From: Flexistipes sinusarabici DSM 4947
GTDB lineage: Bacteria > Chrysiogenota > Deferribacteres > Deferribacterales > Flexistipitaceae
NCBI RefSeq assembly: GCF_000218625.1
Contig: NC_015672.1
Location: forward strand, 1,426,001-1,490,000
Reading direction: 5' to 3'
Length of the DNA: 64,000 nucleotides
Shown here: positions 1-8,153 of the stretch, piece by piece
Numbering within the stretch: position 1 is the first letter of the stretch
Layout: each line of letters starts with the position of its first letter
The notes under the pieces: generated by a model
What the model was told of the DNA's origin: nothing
The model's database searches: none
The model's input: the letters and a program-made list of their open reading frames with translations, nothing else
Program-made: the position numbers and the translations under genes

Positions 1-215
1 TAAAATGCTGCCGCTGATTTAACCAGAATTACAGAAACACCCAGTGCAGAAAGCGCAGCATGGAAAAAAAGACCGGAACATATGCCTGTTGTTGTCAAAA
101 GTCCCCGGCTGGCGTTGGAAGATATAACATTTCTTATAACCAGCATTGTATCAGCACCTGGTGAAATGGTAAGTAATGCAGCAACAATAAAAAACGTAAT
201 CATCTGCTCATTCAT
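1..215 (-). CDS. LysE/RhtB-family amino-acid exporter, N-terminal part
   Basis: The gene runs off the left edge, so only the first 71 codons are visible. The ATG is at 215. The protein begins MNEQMITFFIVAALLTISPG and continues into GADTMLVIRNV, the N-terminal signature of LysE/RhtB exporters (first membrane helix followed by a conserved PGP/PGA-type turn). This family exports amino acids or homoserine lactones across the inner membrane; the substrate cannot be told from the sequence. It is transcribed leftwards, away from the CRISPR locus. Confidence 0.75.
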   Translation of the reverse strand, partial: MNEQMITFFIVAALLTISPGADTMLVIRNVISSNASRGLLTTTGICSGLFFHAALSALGVSVILVKSAAAF

Positions 216-316
216 AATACTTTAAGTATCATAATATTTTTTTTATTTGCAACGGCTTTTTTCCGGCTGCAGATAAATTTTCACATTTATGAAGCCGTAA
301 TGGGTGATGGGTGAGT

Positions 317-520
317 TCAATGTTTAATGTTTAATGTTTAATGTTTAATGTTGAATGCCCAATCAACCAATACACAAATTAACAAATATACTACTCAACA
401 ATCTCAACCCCGGTGAAATAGGCTTTCGCATTTCACGGGGCAGGCCGTCTCAACTTCCTCAACCTTTACCTTTACCTTTGCCTCTGCTTTTGATTTTAAC
501 TTAGTACTTAATACTAATAA
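317..520. repeat. Modular low-complexity repeat, copy A
   Basis: Tandem TGTTTAA heptamers (about 320-355) are followed by a fixed segment starting AATGCCCAATCAACCAATAC, then CCTTTA/CCTTTG hexamers, then an ACTTAG/ACTTAA tract. The same module order is present at 23124-23370, and pieces recur near 26036-26096, 43975-44015 and 52380-52500. Relative to the 23-kb copy, this copy has a 42-nt palindromic insertion at 409-450, with arms GTGAAAT and ATTTCAC. Function is unknown. Confidence 0.7.
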
Positions 521-551
521 GTTTGTTACCTTTTTGACTGCAACTTGGTAT

Positions 552-707
552 CAACGTTTTAAAACTAAATAAGCACTGTTTTTGAAAACTGCCGTCTGTC
601 TTCTAACTTCTGTTTGCTGTACTCTGTTATGTCGTAATCCCTTCAAAACATTTGCGCAATATCCCATCGCAAATGTTTCTGTTCAGAGCTTGCTGGAAAT
701 CAGGTCA
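552..707. repeat. Duplicated copy of the CRISPR trailer flank
   Basis: This roughly 155-bp block is almost identical to 738-757 joined to 2302-2443. It includes the first part of a CRISPR repeat (from 631) broken by the same hairpin-bearing insertion seen at 2384-2435. After GGTCA (707) it diverges from the array. The copy at 738-757/2302-2443 carries the IS insertion and this copy does not, so it shows the empty target site (CTAAATAAGC, 565-574). Confidence 0.75.
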
Positions 708-757
708 AAATTAGTTCAAGGTTCAAGGTTCAACGTTCAACGTTTTAAAACTAAATA

Positions 758-2301
758 GTTAGCCCTGAGAAACTAGATAACTATTTGATAATACTTGAGT
801 TAACCAAGGAAATATGCTAAAGTAATCCCACAGAAAAGTAAAGGAATAAGCAAAAAACCCGGGGGATTATATGCGTCCTAAGAAGCAAGATTCGACGACA
901 CAAGAGCTTTTAGAACCACTGCTTGTTAACATTATAGATATGAAACATCCATTAATACAATTAGCAGATAAAATAGACTGGGAATATTTTGAGAAAGAAT
1001 TTGGCAGTCTTTATCACCGTAACGATGGTCGCCCAGGAATTCCAATGCGTATGATGGTTGGGTTTCATTATTTGAAATACACGTACAATTTGAGTGATGA
1101 AGACGTGGTGCATGGCTGGAAAGAAAACCCTTACTGGCAGTACTTCACTGGAGAAAAGGTATTCCAGACAAAGGTGCCGATAAATCCAACCAGCATGACA
1201 AGATTTCGGAATCGTTTAAAAGAAGAAGATTTGTTGAAGTTTTTAGAGGAGACAATTAACACTGCTTTTCGTAGTGGTTATCTTAATAAGAATGACGTAA
1301 AGAAAGTAGCTGCAGATACGACGGTGCAGGAAAAGAACATAACGTTTCCAACGGACATAAAACTTTTTTATACAATGATCAAATATCTTGTGAAATTTTC
1401 AAAGAAGCATGAGATAAGGTTAAAGGAGACACATGAATATTCCGGCAAGAAGCTATTGATGAAATATAGTGGCTATGTTCATGCGAAACAGTACAAGAGA
1501 GCGGGTAAGGCAGTAAAAAAGATGAAGACAAAGATGGGCAAATTATATCGTTCTATAGAAAGGGTTTTACCTGAGGAATTGAGGAATTCGGATGAGTTTC
1601 AACAGCTAAAGTTATTTTACGAGAGTTTGTGGAATCGGAGTAAAAAGAGCAAGAACAAACTTTACAGTCTTCACAGTCCAGAGGTTGAGTGCATTAGCAA
1701 GGGCAAGAGCCATAAGAGGTATGAGTTTGGTAACAAAGTAGGTTTTGTTGGTACATTGAAGAAGAATTTTATACTGAGTTGCAAATCATTTCACGGCAAT
1801 CCTTATGACGGTCATACATTAGAAGAGAATTTATGTGAAGCAAAAACCCTTTTGGGTAGTAACGGTACAATAGATACGATATTGGTAGATTTGGGTTACA
1901 GGAAGCACAATTATAGAGGGGATGCAAAAGTCCATGTAGTTCCACGCAGTATGAAGAAATTCAAAGTTAATTTTAAGAGGTTATTGAAAAGACGAAGTTG
2001 TGTTGAGGCGACGATAGGTCATACTAAGCGAGATAACCGGATGGACAGAAATTATCTGAAAGGCAAAGAGGGAGATAAAGCTAATGCGATTTTGGCAGCA
2101 AGTGGACATAATTTAAGGCTGATACTGGCCTTTCTTTTATTTTTTCTCAAAGAATTTATGGATAATATTGCAAAAAAATTAGCAAATTTTGCAAACGAAG
2201 TGTTTCTGGATAAAAAGTATGCCAAAATATATGTATAGTTTACATTTAATAAACAAAAATATTGGCAAATTTTAAGAAAATATACCTTTTTCAGGGTTAA
2301 C
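758..2301 (+). mobile_element. IS5-family insertion sequence, copy 1 (1544 bp)
   Basis: The ends were set by comparison with the reversed copy at 9338-10881, which has the same length. Terminal inverted repeats are GTTAGCCCTGA at the left and GTTAACCCTGA (reverse complement of the right end), 10 of 11 matching. A 6-bp direct repeat TAAATA flanks it (752-757 and 2302-2307); reading the end one base shorter gives CTAAATA. It contains one transposase gene and sits in a duplicated piece of CRISPR-trailer DNA. Confidence 0.88.
871..2238 (+). CDS. IS5-family DDE transposase (copy 1)
   Basis: A 455-residue transposase. The N-terminal region has the DUF772-type block GRPGIPMRMMVGFHYLKY and NPYWQYFTGE, typical of large IS5-family enzymes. 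AADTT (around residue 147) is a candidate first catalytic Asp region, VDLGY a second and RSCVEATIGHTKRDN the C-terminal Glu-containing block. It differs from the 9.4-kb copy at only two residues that I noticed (Met/Ile near residue 59 and Glu/Lys near residue 428), so both copies are probably intact and recently mobile. The ATG follows a GGGGG stretch that may serve as ribosome binding site. Confidence 0.9.
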   Translation: MRPKKQDSTTQELLEPLLVNIIDMKHPLIQLADKIDWEYFEKEFGSLYHRNDGRPGIPMRMMVGFHYLKYTYNLSDEDVVHGWKENPYWQYFTGEKVFQTKVPINPTSMTRFRNRLKEEDLLKFLEETINTAFRSGYLNKNDVKKVAADTTVQEKNITFPTDIKLFYTMIKYLVKFSKKHEIRLKETHEYSGKKLLMKYSGYVHAKQYKRAGKAVKKMKTKMGKLYRSIERVLPEELRNSDEFQQLKLFYESLWNRSKKSKNKLYSLHSPEVECISKGKSHKRYEFGNKVGFVGTLKKNFILSCKSFHGNPYDGHTLEENLCEAKTLLGSNGTIDTILVDLGYRKHNYRGDAKVHVVPRSMKKFKVNFKRLLKRRSCVEATIGHTKRDNRMDRNYLKGKEGDKANAILAASGHNLRLILAFLLFFLKEFMDNIAKKLANFANEVFLDKKYAKIYV

Positions 2302-2366
2302 TAAATAAGCACTGTTTTTGAAAACTGCCGTCTGTCTTCTAACTTCTGTTTGCTGTACTCTGTTAT

Positions 2367-4685
2367 GTCGTAATCCCTTCAAAACATTTGCGCAATATCT
2401 CATCGCAAATGTTTCTGTTCAGAGCTTGCTGGAAATCAGGTCATTAATTCCAATTGAAGATTAATGACCCGAAGCAAATCCAGATTTTAGAAGAGTCGTA
2501 ATCCCTTCAAATCAGGTCATTAATTCCAATCATAGGCTCATTAAAGGGCATGTAAGCATGGAGCTTGTGTCGTAATCCCTTCAAATCAGGTCATTAATTC
2601 CAATGCAAAATACAACTGAAAACACAAGTAAAGTAAAACTAAGTCGTAATCCCTTCAAATCAGGTCATTAATTCCAATAAAAGGGTCAATGATTTCTTAT
2701 TTAAAAAGATACAGCTGTCGTAATCCCTTCAAATCAGGTCATTAATTCCAATGCGCCGCCGTAAGTTTTTTAACGGCGGATATAAGGCTGTCGTAATCCC
2801 TTCAAATCAGGTCATTAATTCCAATAGTTAAAAGCTGTTTTCACTCTCCTGAAATGGGAGAGTGAAGTCGTAATCCCTTCAAATCAGGTCATTAATTCCA
2901 ATCAAAAATCTGCGTGAGCCAGAGATAGAAGAAGGCAGTACGTCGTAATCCCTTCAAATCAGGTCATTAATTCCAATAAGATATGTATAACGTAGCCTTC
3001 GAACTGTACTGTGAGAAGTCGTAATCCCTTCAAATCAGGTCATTAATTCCAATGAAAATTGTCATGGCAATTCTATTTTTTGGCGGTCTAGGTCGTAATC
3101 CCTTCAAATCAGGTCATTAATTCCAATAAAATTTAGTATTAACAACAAGTGGAAACAAACTCTATGTGTCGTAATCCCTTCAAATCAGGTCATTAATTCC
3201 AATACCATTGTTCAACACACTATTCAATGCTGTGACAAAGAACGTCGTAATCCCTTCAAATCAGGTCATTAATTCCAATAAAATATGGCGCGAGGTTTGC
3301 AGACTTGCAGCCTCACGCTGTCGTAATCCCTTCAAATCAGGTCATTAATTCCAATATTAATTTTCTTATCAGGGGGGGAAGAAAAAATAAAGTCGTAATC
3401 CCTTCAAATCAGGTCATTAATTCCAATAAAAAGGTAAAAAAATATACAATTAAAGACGAGTTGGGAGTCGTAATCCCTTCAAATCAGGTCATTAATTCCA
3501 ATTCCATGGTCAGAGCTCGAATCCGCAATCGGGCACCCGGAGTCGTAATCCCTTCAAATCAGGTCATTAATTCCAATTAGATGTTGCAAAGCAGCCGGTT
3601 AAGCTCCGGCTGCTATGTCGTAATCCCTTCAAATCAGGTCATTAATTCCAATCATAAGTGCATCTGAATTTTGGGAGCGCGCAGTAAAAGTCGTAATCCC
3701 TTCAAATCAGGTCATTAATTCCAATTAATATTACAAAATGTTATATTAATAATAATATTGATAGTCGTAATCCCTTCAAATCAGGTCATTAATTCCAATA
3801 AAATCAAATAAATTTAAGAAGTCTGCAAAGCGCAGGGTCGTAATCCCTTCAAATCAGGTCATTAATTCCAATCGAATCCGCCATCGGGCACCCGGATACA
3901 GCCCGGGTGCGTCGTAATCCCTTCAAATCAGGTCATTAATTCCAATCTTAAAAGCTTTATGGAACAAAATGGCCTGGCGGAAATGTCGTAATCCCTTCAA
4001 ATCAGGTCATTAATTCCAATAGATTAAAAGATTTATATAAAAAGTACGGCGCTGAGTATGTCGTAATCCCTTCAAATCAGGTCATTAATTCCAATTACTT
4101 CCGCGTAGAAGTACTTTAAAAAAATAAAAACCGTGTCGTAATCCCTTCAAATCAGGTCATTAATTCCAATCGGCGGGTATAAAGCAGTCCTCAGATACTT
4201 TGAGGAGTCGTAATCCCTTCAAATCAGGTCATTAATTCCAATATAATAAGCGCCTTATCCAATCAAAAAATTTTTCTTTTGTCGTAATCCCTTCAAATCA
4301 GGTCATTAATTCCAATTCCCGGGGAGAAAAGAGACATAGCAAAGCAGCCGGTTAAGTCGTAATCCCTTCAAATCAGGTCATTAATTCCAATAAGCAATAA
4401 GCTTACATAAAAATTCTTTCTCTCCTTTGTCGTAATCCCTTCAAATCAGGTCATTAATTCCAATAGATTGTTCTACTCTTACCTTTATTCGTCTTTATGA
4501 GTCGTAATCCCTTCAAATCAGGTCATTAATTCCAATAAAATGAGAAATGAAATAATTGTAAATAAGATTTCAGAAGTCGTAATCCCTTCAAATCAGGTCA
4601 TTAATTCCAATGGAAGGGGCAACAACCCTTCCGGAGGGTTTTAAAATGAGTCGTAATCCCTTCAAATCAGGTCATTAATTCCAAT
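2367..4685 (-). CRISPR. CRISPR array: 30 intact 36-bp repeats plus one interrupted repeat, 30 spacers
   Basis: On the plus strand the 36-bp repeat begins GTCGTAATCCCTTCAAATCA and ends TTAATTCCAAT. Intact repeats start at 2495, 2569, 2643 and so on to 4650; spacers are 36-41 bp. The leftmost repeat (2367-2454) is split by a 52-nt insertion. I orient the array to the minus strand for four reasons. The degenerate repeat is at the left end. A good promoter pointing left lies at 4696-4724. The minus-strand repeat ends GGGATTACGAC, giving an 8-nt handle like other type III repeats. The csm operon also reads left into it. Repeats are otherwise identical by eye. Confidence 0.97.
2384..2435. repeat. 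52-nt hairpin-bearing insertion inside the terminal CRISPR repeat
   Basis: The repeat is intact up to 2383 and resumes at 2436. Between them is the inverted repeat ACATTTGCG ... CGCAAATGT (11 bp counting flanking A/T pairs) followed by about 20 nt of tail. The same insertion with one base change is in the duplicated copy at 648-699, so it predates the duplication. Confidence 0.8.
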
Positions 4686-4695
4686 AGCCCCTATT

Positions 4696-4724
4696 TTTAT
4701 ACCTTAAGTTTTAGTAAGTTACAA
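4696..4724 (-). promoter_or_regulatory. Candidate sigma-70 promoter for the pre-crRNA
   Basis: Read on the minus strand, TTGTAA (4724-4719) and TATAAA (4701-4696) are separated by exactly 17 bp. Predicted initiation falls about 7 nt further, at the leader-repeat boundary. This is the main evidence for leftward transcription of the array. Confidence 0.6.
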
Positions 4725-4922
4725 TGCCATTTTTTAGGAAGGGGGGGTATCCGGTTTTTCTACTTTTCAAAATCAGCCCCCCTAATTCATAAGCTATTAA
4801 TAATATTGAACAAAAAATTTATTGTGGATCTTTGTTTTATTTTTCATAACTTATTGTTAATAAAGTAATTTCATATAACTTAGATTCACTCTAAAATCCA
4901 CACGAAATTTTGCAATTTTGTA

Positions 4923-4949
4923 AAACAAAACGTACGACTCGTTTTGTTT
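4923..4949. terminator. Inverted repeat downstream of csx20, possible terminator
   Basis: AAACAAAACG (4923-4932) and CGTTTTGTTT (4940-4949) form a perfect 10-bp stem with a 7-nt loop, 45 nt after the csx20 stop codon. It could separate the csm operon from the array leader. The stem is AT-rich and the following U tract is poor, so termination is only a suggestion. Confidence 0.4.
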
Positions 4950-4993
4950 GCACTTATCTCTGAATGCCATATTATTTTTCCAAACAACAATAT

Positions 4994-5377
4994 TTATTTT
5001 ACATATCTTCTAAAATTAACATGCTCAAAAACACTCTGTTTTCCAACTTCACTTGCAGAAATACTTTCTTCCGATGCAATACGTTTTGTTGTAGAATAGA
5101 CAGGAATCAATCCCATATCAAAGCACCTATTAACTATATAATAAGTTGCACCAAAATCACCTTGAACCAACGCAAAATCCCCCTTGCTTGAGTTAGCATC
5201 AATCCAGTCGACTATTCGATCTAGATCTGAAACCGGTAAATCACCCTCAGGTCTTATATTCGACCAAATGTTCTGAAGCTGTGCTGGGAAATAAAAAAAA
5301 TTTTCTACGCCCATTGATTTAGCGTCTTCAATCTGAACATTGGTCAGAGAATGCGAAAAAACTAAAAAAAAATTCAT
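4994..5377 (-). CDS. csx20: Csx20-family CRISPR-associated protein
   Basis: A 127-residue protein starting MNFFLVFSHSLTNVQIEDAK, with LQNIWSNIRPEGDLP and the block LVQGDFGATYYIVNRCFDMG followed by PVYSTTKR, features I recognise from the Csx20 family. The start chosen (5377) overlaps the csm5 stop as ATGA, giving translational coupling; a longer upstream reading would run into csm5. Csx20 is linked to type III systems and has been proposed to be a ring nuclease that removes cyclic oligoadenylate. That role is family knowledge, not visible here. It is the last gene of the csm operon. Confidence 0.75.
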   Translation of the reverse strand: MNFFLVFSHSLTNVQIEDAKSMGVENFFYFPAQLQNIWSNIRPEGDLPVSDLDRIVDWIDANSSKGDFALVQGDFGATYYIVNRCFDMGLIPVYSTTKRIASEESISASEVGKQSVFEHVNFRRYVK

Positions 5378-6507
5378 ATTAGTATGATCCAACCAAGAGG
5401 GTATAGTAAATTTGGTACAGATAGTTCTTTTTTCTGAGAAAAATACCAAGTTGTTGTAGAAGTTTTAGCATCATACTTAGCGTCTTTATTTTTTGATCCT
5501 TTAATAAAAATAGCTCGGTCTTTGAAAGTCACCCCTTCTGCACCACTATGTTTACCAACTTTTAATACAGCATATTCATTTGATTCCAATTTTTCTAAGA
5601 AATTTTTTTGTTCAATAATTTTAAAAAAATTGCTTTTCGGATTTTTCTTTTTGAAAAAATTATATTCTTGTTTAAACAAGTCCAAATAATGCCTATTCAA
5701 ACATTTAAAAATATTGACTTTAGTTTTTGTAATATCATTAAATTGTTTTTCAAATTGATGCCTTTTTTCTTTTGGGAATATGTTTATTTCTCCTTTAAAA
5801 ACTTGAAAGGGCCTTAAAACTTCTGTAGCAACATCTATTTGATTATTCTGAGAAATTGATTTCTCCATTTTACTTTTTGGATAATTTTTAAAGTACCCAA
5901 TCCATTTACCAGCATTTTCTTTATGAAAATCAGATATTTTTAACATATCGAAAATATCATTCTGATATGATAAGTCCATATCTCTCATCAACTTTTTATA
6001 ACTATATCTACCTTTATCAACTCTTATATTATTATCTTCAATTAATTGATTGATAATTGCCGTCCTAATTGATCCTTTTAAAGAGGAGCCTGGAATTATT
6101 GGAAATCCTCCCGAAGAATAAGTTTGTTCTATTTCCAAAAGATTGATTGCTTTATTTCTTGGGTCTTTGTTAGCCAAATCACTCAGCTTCTCTTCGTAAT
6201 CTTTAGGAAAACTCGACTTTGATAGATCAATTTCATCAATTATAATATCTTTCATTACATCAGCGTCAAAATTATTATAGATGAATTCTCTGGATTTTAA
6301 AATTGAATCCCTTGAAGGATTTTTTAATATATAAGTAAATTGTTTTGTCTTTTCTGATGACAAGTTACTTAGAAAAGCAGCAGTTTCGAAATGATAAAAA
6401 ACATTACCTTTTATTACATATGAAAATGGATCATACATTTCACCAGTTCCTATATGAACTGGTGACGCCAAAAAAGCCTGAATATTATACTTGCAAATCA
6501 TTGACAT
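5374..6507 (-). CDS. csm5: Csm5, type III-A RAMP subunit
   Basis: A 377-residue RAMP protein. It opens with a ferredoxin-like strand and the motif PVHIGTGE (near residue 17), and has the RAMP glycine-rich loop PIIPGSSLKGSIRTAI, both typical of Csm5, the subunit at the crRNA 3'-end side of the Csm filament. I placed the start at ATG 6507 because GGAGG precedes it in the end of csm4; an upstream ATG at 6522 has no such site. It follows csm4 and is coupled to csx20. Confidence 0.88.
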   Translation of the reverse strand: MSMICKYNIQAFLASPVHIGTGEMYDPFSYVIKGNVFYHFETAAFLSNLSSEKTKQFTYILKNPSRDSILKSREFIYNNFDADVMKDIIIDEIDLSKSSFPKDYEEKLSDLANKDPRNKAINLLEIEQTYSSGGFPIIPGSSLKGSIRTAIINQLIEDNNIRVDKGRYSYKKLMRDMDLSYQNDIFDMLKISDFHKENAGKWIGYFKNYPKSKMEKSISQNNQIDVATEVLRPFQVFKGEINIFPKEKRHQFEKQFNDITKTKVNIFKCLNRHYLDLFKQEYNFFKKKNPKSNFFKIIEQKNFLEKLESNEYAVLKVGKHSGAEGVTFKDRAIFIKGSKNKDAKYDAKTSTTTWYFSQKKELSVPNLLYPLGWIILI

Positions 6508-6508
6508 A

Positions 6509-7435
6509 TTAAACCTCCACATCTATGGGGACATAAAGAGAGTAGCCTTGATGTACCGTTTCTTGATGATATGATAATCCTTTGAGAGACTTCCCAATAA
6601 AAGGTTTTTCAAATAATTTATCACTAACATCAGTTATCAAAGCACCTTGTTTAGCCATGACTACAGGGTTTTTATATGGATTTCCGGTAACAGAAAGAAT
6701 GTTTCCATGTTTTCCGAAACGAGTAAAAATTTCATAATAACAATTTTTATAATCGTTAATACCGTCAAGTACAACATTACCAAGTGTATAGATAGAGTTT
6801 TTATTATTATGAGAAAAATTTATTTCTTCAAACTTATCAACGGAAAACCTCCCCTTGCCAATAGATGCGTCTTTTCCAAAACCAATTTTCCCCATCAAAA
6901 TTAAAGCATCTTTAATCTTTTCAACATGTTCATTCTCTGAAACATAAAAGTAACATGTAAAAAAAGTATCTTTTTTATACACCGTTTCAATTACAGAATA
7001 AGGATCAAAACCATTCCCAGTGGTTCCTGTTAACCTATTCAAAGAACAATGTACGGTCTCATTAATTTCATCATGATTTTTTTTTATTGAATTATCGATT
7101 ATTTTTTTACTATCAATTTTCTGCATCTTATAAAGTTTATCTAAATCTATTTTTGACCTTTTTTTAAGTTCTTTTCTGTCTAAAATTTCTTGTATTTTTT
7201 CCATTTTAGACTTCCCAAGATTATATGTAGTGGGCATTTTAGGTGCTACGCCCTGATTGTTTGCAATAAAATCAGAAACCACAAAACAAGGGTTGGAATC
7301 ATAGGTTGCGAGCATTTTGGCAACATCTTCCCCAAGATCATTCAACATCCATATTAGCTGACCAAATAATGTATCTGACATTGGAGGGGTAGCAAATGGT
7401 GATTTAGGAAAAATAGTTGCTTTATAGTATTTCAT
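6509..7435 (-). CDS. csm4: Csm4, type III-A RAMP subunit capping the crRNA 5' end
   Basis: A 308-residue protein starting MKYYKATIFPKSPFATPPMS. It has TLFGQLIW, the usual Csm4 motif near residue 22, and GKDASIGKGRF, a glycine-rich RAMP loop around residue 190. Csm4 binds the 5' handle of crRNA and docks onto Cas10. AAGGGGG is 5 nt before the ATG. Order csm3-csm4-csm5 is the standard III-A order. Confidence 0.88.
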   Translation of the reverse strand: MKYYKATIFPKSPFATPPMSDTLFGQLIWMLNDLGEDVAKMLATYDSNPCFVVSDFIANNQGVAPKMPTTYNLGKSKMEKIQEILDRKELKKRSKIDLDKLYKMQKIDSKKIIDNSIKKNHDEINETVHCSLNRLTGTTGNGFDPYSVIETVYKKDTFFTCYFYVSENEHVEKIKDALILMGKIGFGKDASIGKGRFSVDKFEEINFSHNNKNSIYTLGNVVLDGINDYKNCYYEIFTRFGKHGNILSVTGNPYKNPVVMAKQGALITDVSDKLFEKPFIGKSLKGLSYHQETVHQGYSLYVPIDVEV

Positions 7436-7444
7436 TTTTCCCCC

Positions 7445-8143
7445 TTATATTTGGATAGAGTCAAATTGCTTTTGAGTTTCCTCTTGATCAAATTTCATAT
7501 TAACTTTCCCATAGCCTCTACTGCCAGATCCACCCAACGCATCAAAAGTGAGAAGCTTAAATCCTTTGAGTAATGTACCCATTAAATTTTCTTCATTATC
7601 TTTTGGAAATAACCTTATTGACACATCAAAATCAAAAATAGCACCTTTTGGAACACGCTCAATAAAACGTGGGGACTCTGCTGTCCCATTTACCCTGTCT
7701 ATGGAATTTTCAGCTTTAATTTCCGTTAGTTTGCCAACTTTTTTTAATAATTCTTCCTCAGAATCTTTATTTAAATAGCAATCTGAAAATATAACCCGGG
7801 TAATAGCATAGTCGGGATTAAAATTATCCCTGTTTTTTTCACTACCACCGGTACCAAAAAGTTTTACAATGTTTTTCTCTTCTTCATCGCTTGAGTTCTC
7901 AAGATTATTATATTGCAAAGGTTTACCATCAGTTTTTAATTGTGCATTTACAAAATACTCCAGTAAACTTCTGACCTTTCCCTTTAAGCTACTACCGGGA
8001 ATGTAAGGAGCTTTTGATAAAGAATCCTTAATTACTGAATTATCAACCCCACCAATATGCATTTCAGTATCACCACCACTAATATGCAATCCACTCTCCA
8101 AAACAATCTTTCCAGTAATGTTTTTAATTTTTAATTTTTCCAT
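7445..8143 (-). CDS. csm3: Csm3, backbone RAMP and target-RNA nuclease
   Basis: A 232-residue protein, the normal length for Csm3. The block GLHISGGD ... HIGGVDNSVIKD contains the conserved Asp (residue 34) that in characterised Csm3 proteins cuts target RNA every 6 nt. It is followed by PYIPGSSLKGKVRS (RAMP loop) and a C-terminal GGSGSRGYGKV glycine-rich loop. A strong AGGAGG lies upstream. All visible key residues are intact, so backbone assembly could still occur even though cas10 is broken. Confidence 0.93.
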   Translation of the reverse strand: MEKLKIKNITGKIVLESGLHISGGDTEMHIGGVDNSVIKDSLSKAPYIPGSSLKGKVRSLLEYFVNAQLKTDGKPLQYNNLENSSDEEEKNIVKLFGTGGSEKNRDNFNPDYAITRVIFSDCYLNKDSEEELLKKVGKLTEIKAENSIDRVNGTAESPRFIERVPKGAIFDFDVSIRLFPKDNEENLMGTLLKGFKLLTFDALGGSGSRGYGKVNMKFDQEETQKQFDSIQI

Positions 8144-8153
8144 TATACTCCTC

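Larger units (their letters stand above)
216..757. other. Gene-free 540-bp region with low-complexity repeat and duplicated CRISPR trailer
   Basis: No credible gene is seen. The region holds, from left to right, a modular low-complexity repeat (about 317-520) and then a copy of the sequence that flanks the trailer end of the CRISPR array (552-707). It ends in short direct repeats of the type TTCAAGGTTCAACG just before the insertion sequence at 758. Confidence 0.7.
4686..4993 (-). promoter_or_regulatory. CRISPR leader region between csx20 and the array
   Basis: A 308-bp AT-rich stretch with no gene. It follows the csx20 stop and abuts the last repeat at 4685. It carries a candidate promoter close to the array (4696-4724) and an inverted repeat at 4923-4949. 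AT-rich composition and position fit a leader, where new spacers would be added. Confidence 0.7.

Noticed and set aside
2302-2366. Left flank of the array as the leader
   Set aside because: The adjacent repeat is interrupted and degenerate, the flank is part of a duplicated block, and no leftward or rightward promoter as good as 4696-4724 is seen there.
3305-3580. Open frame of 91 codons within the CRISPR array
   Set aside because: It is made of repeat and spacer sequence; the repeated VVIPSNQVINSN peptide is just the translated CRISPR repeat.
4964-5191. Plus-strand ORF opposite csx20
   Set aside because: Shadow frame with no ribosome binding site; csx20 on the other strand is supported by family motifs and coupling to csm5.
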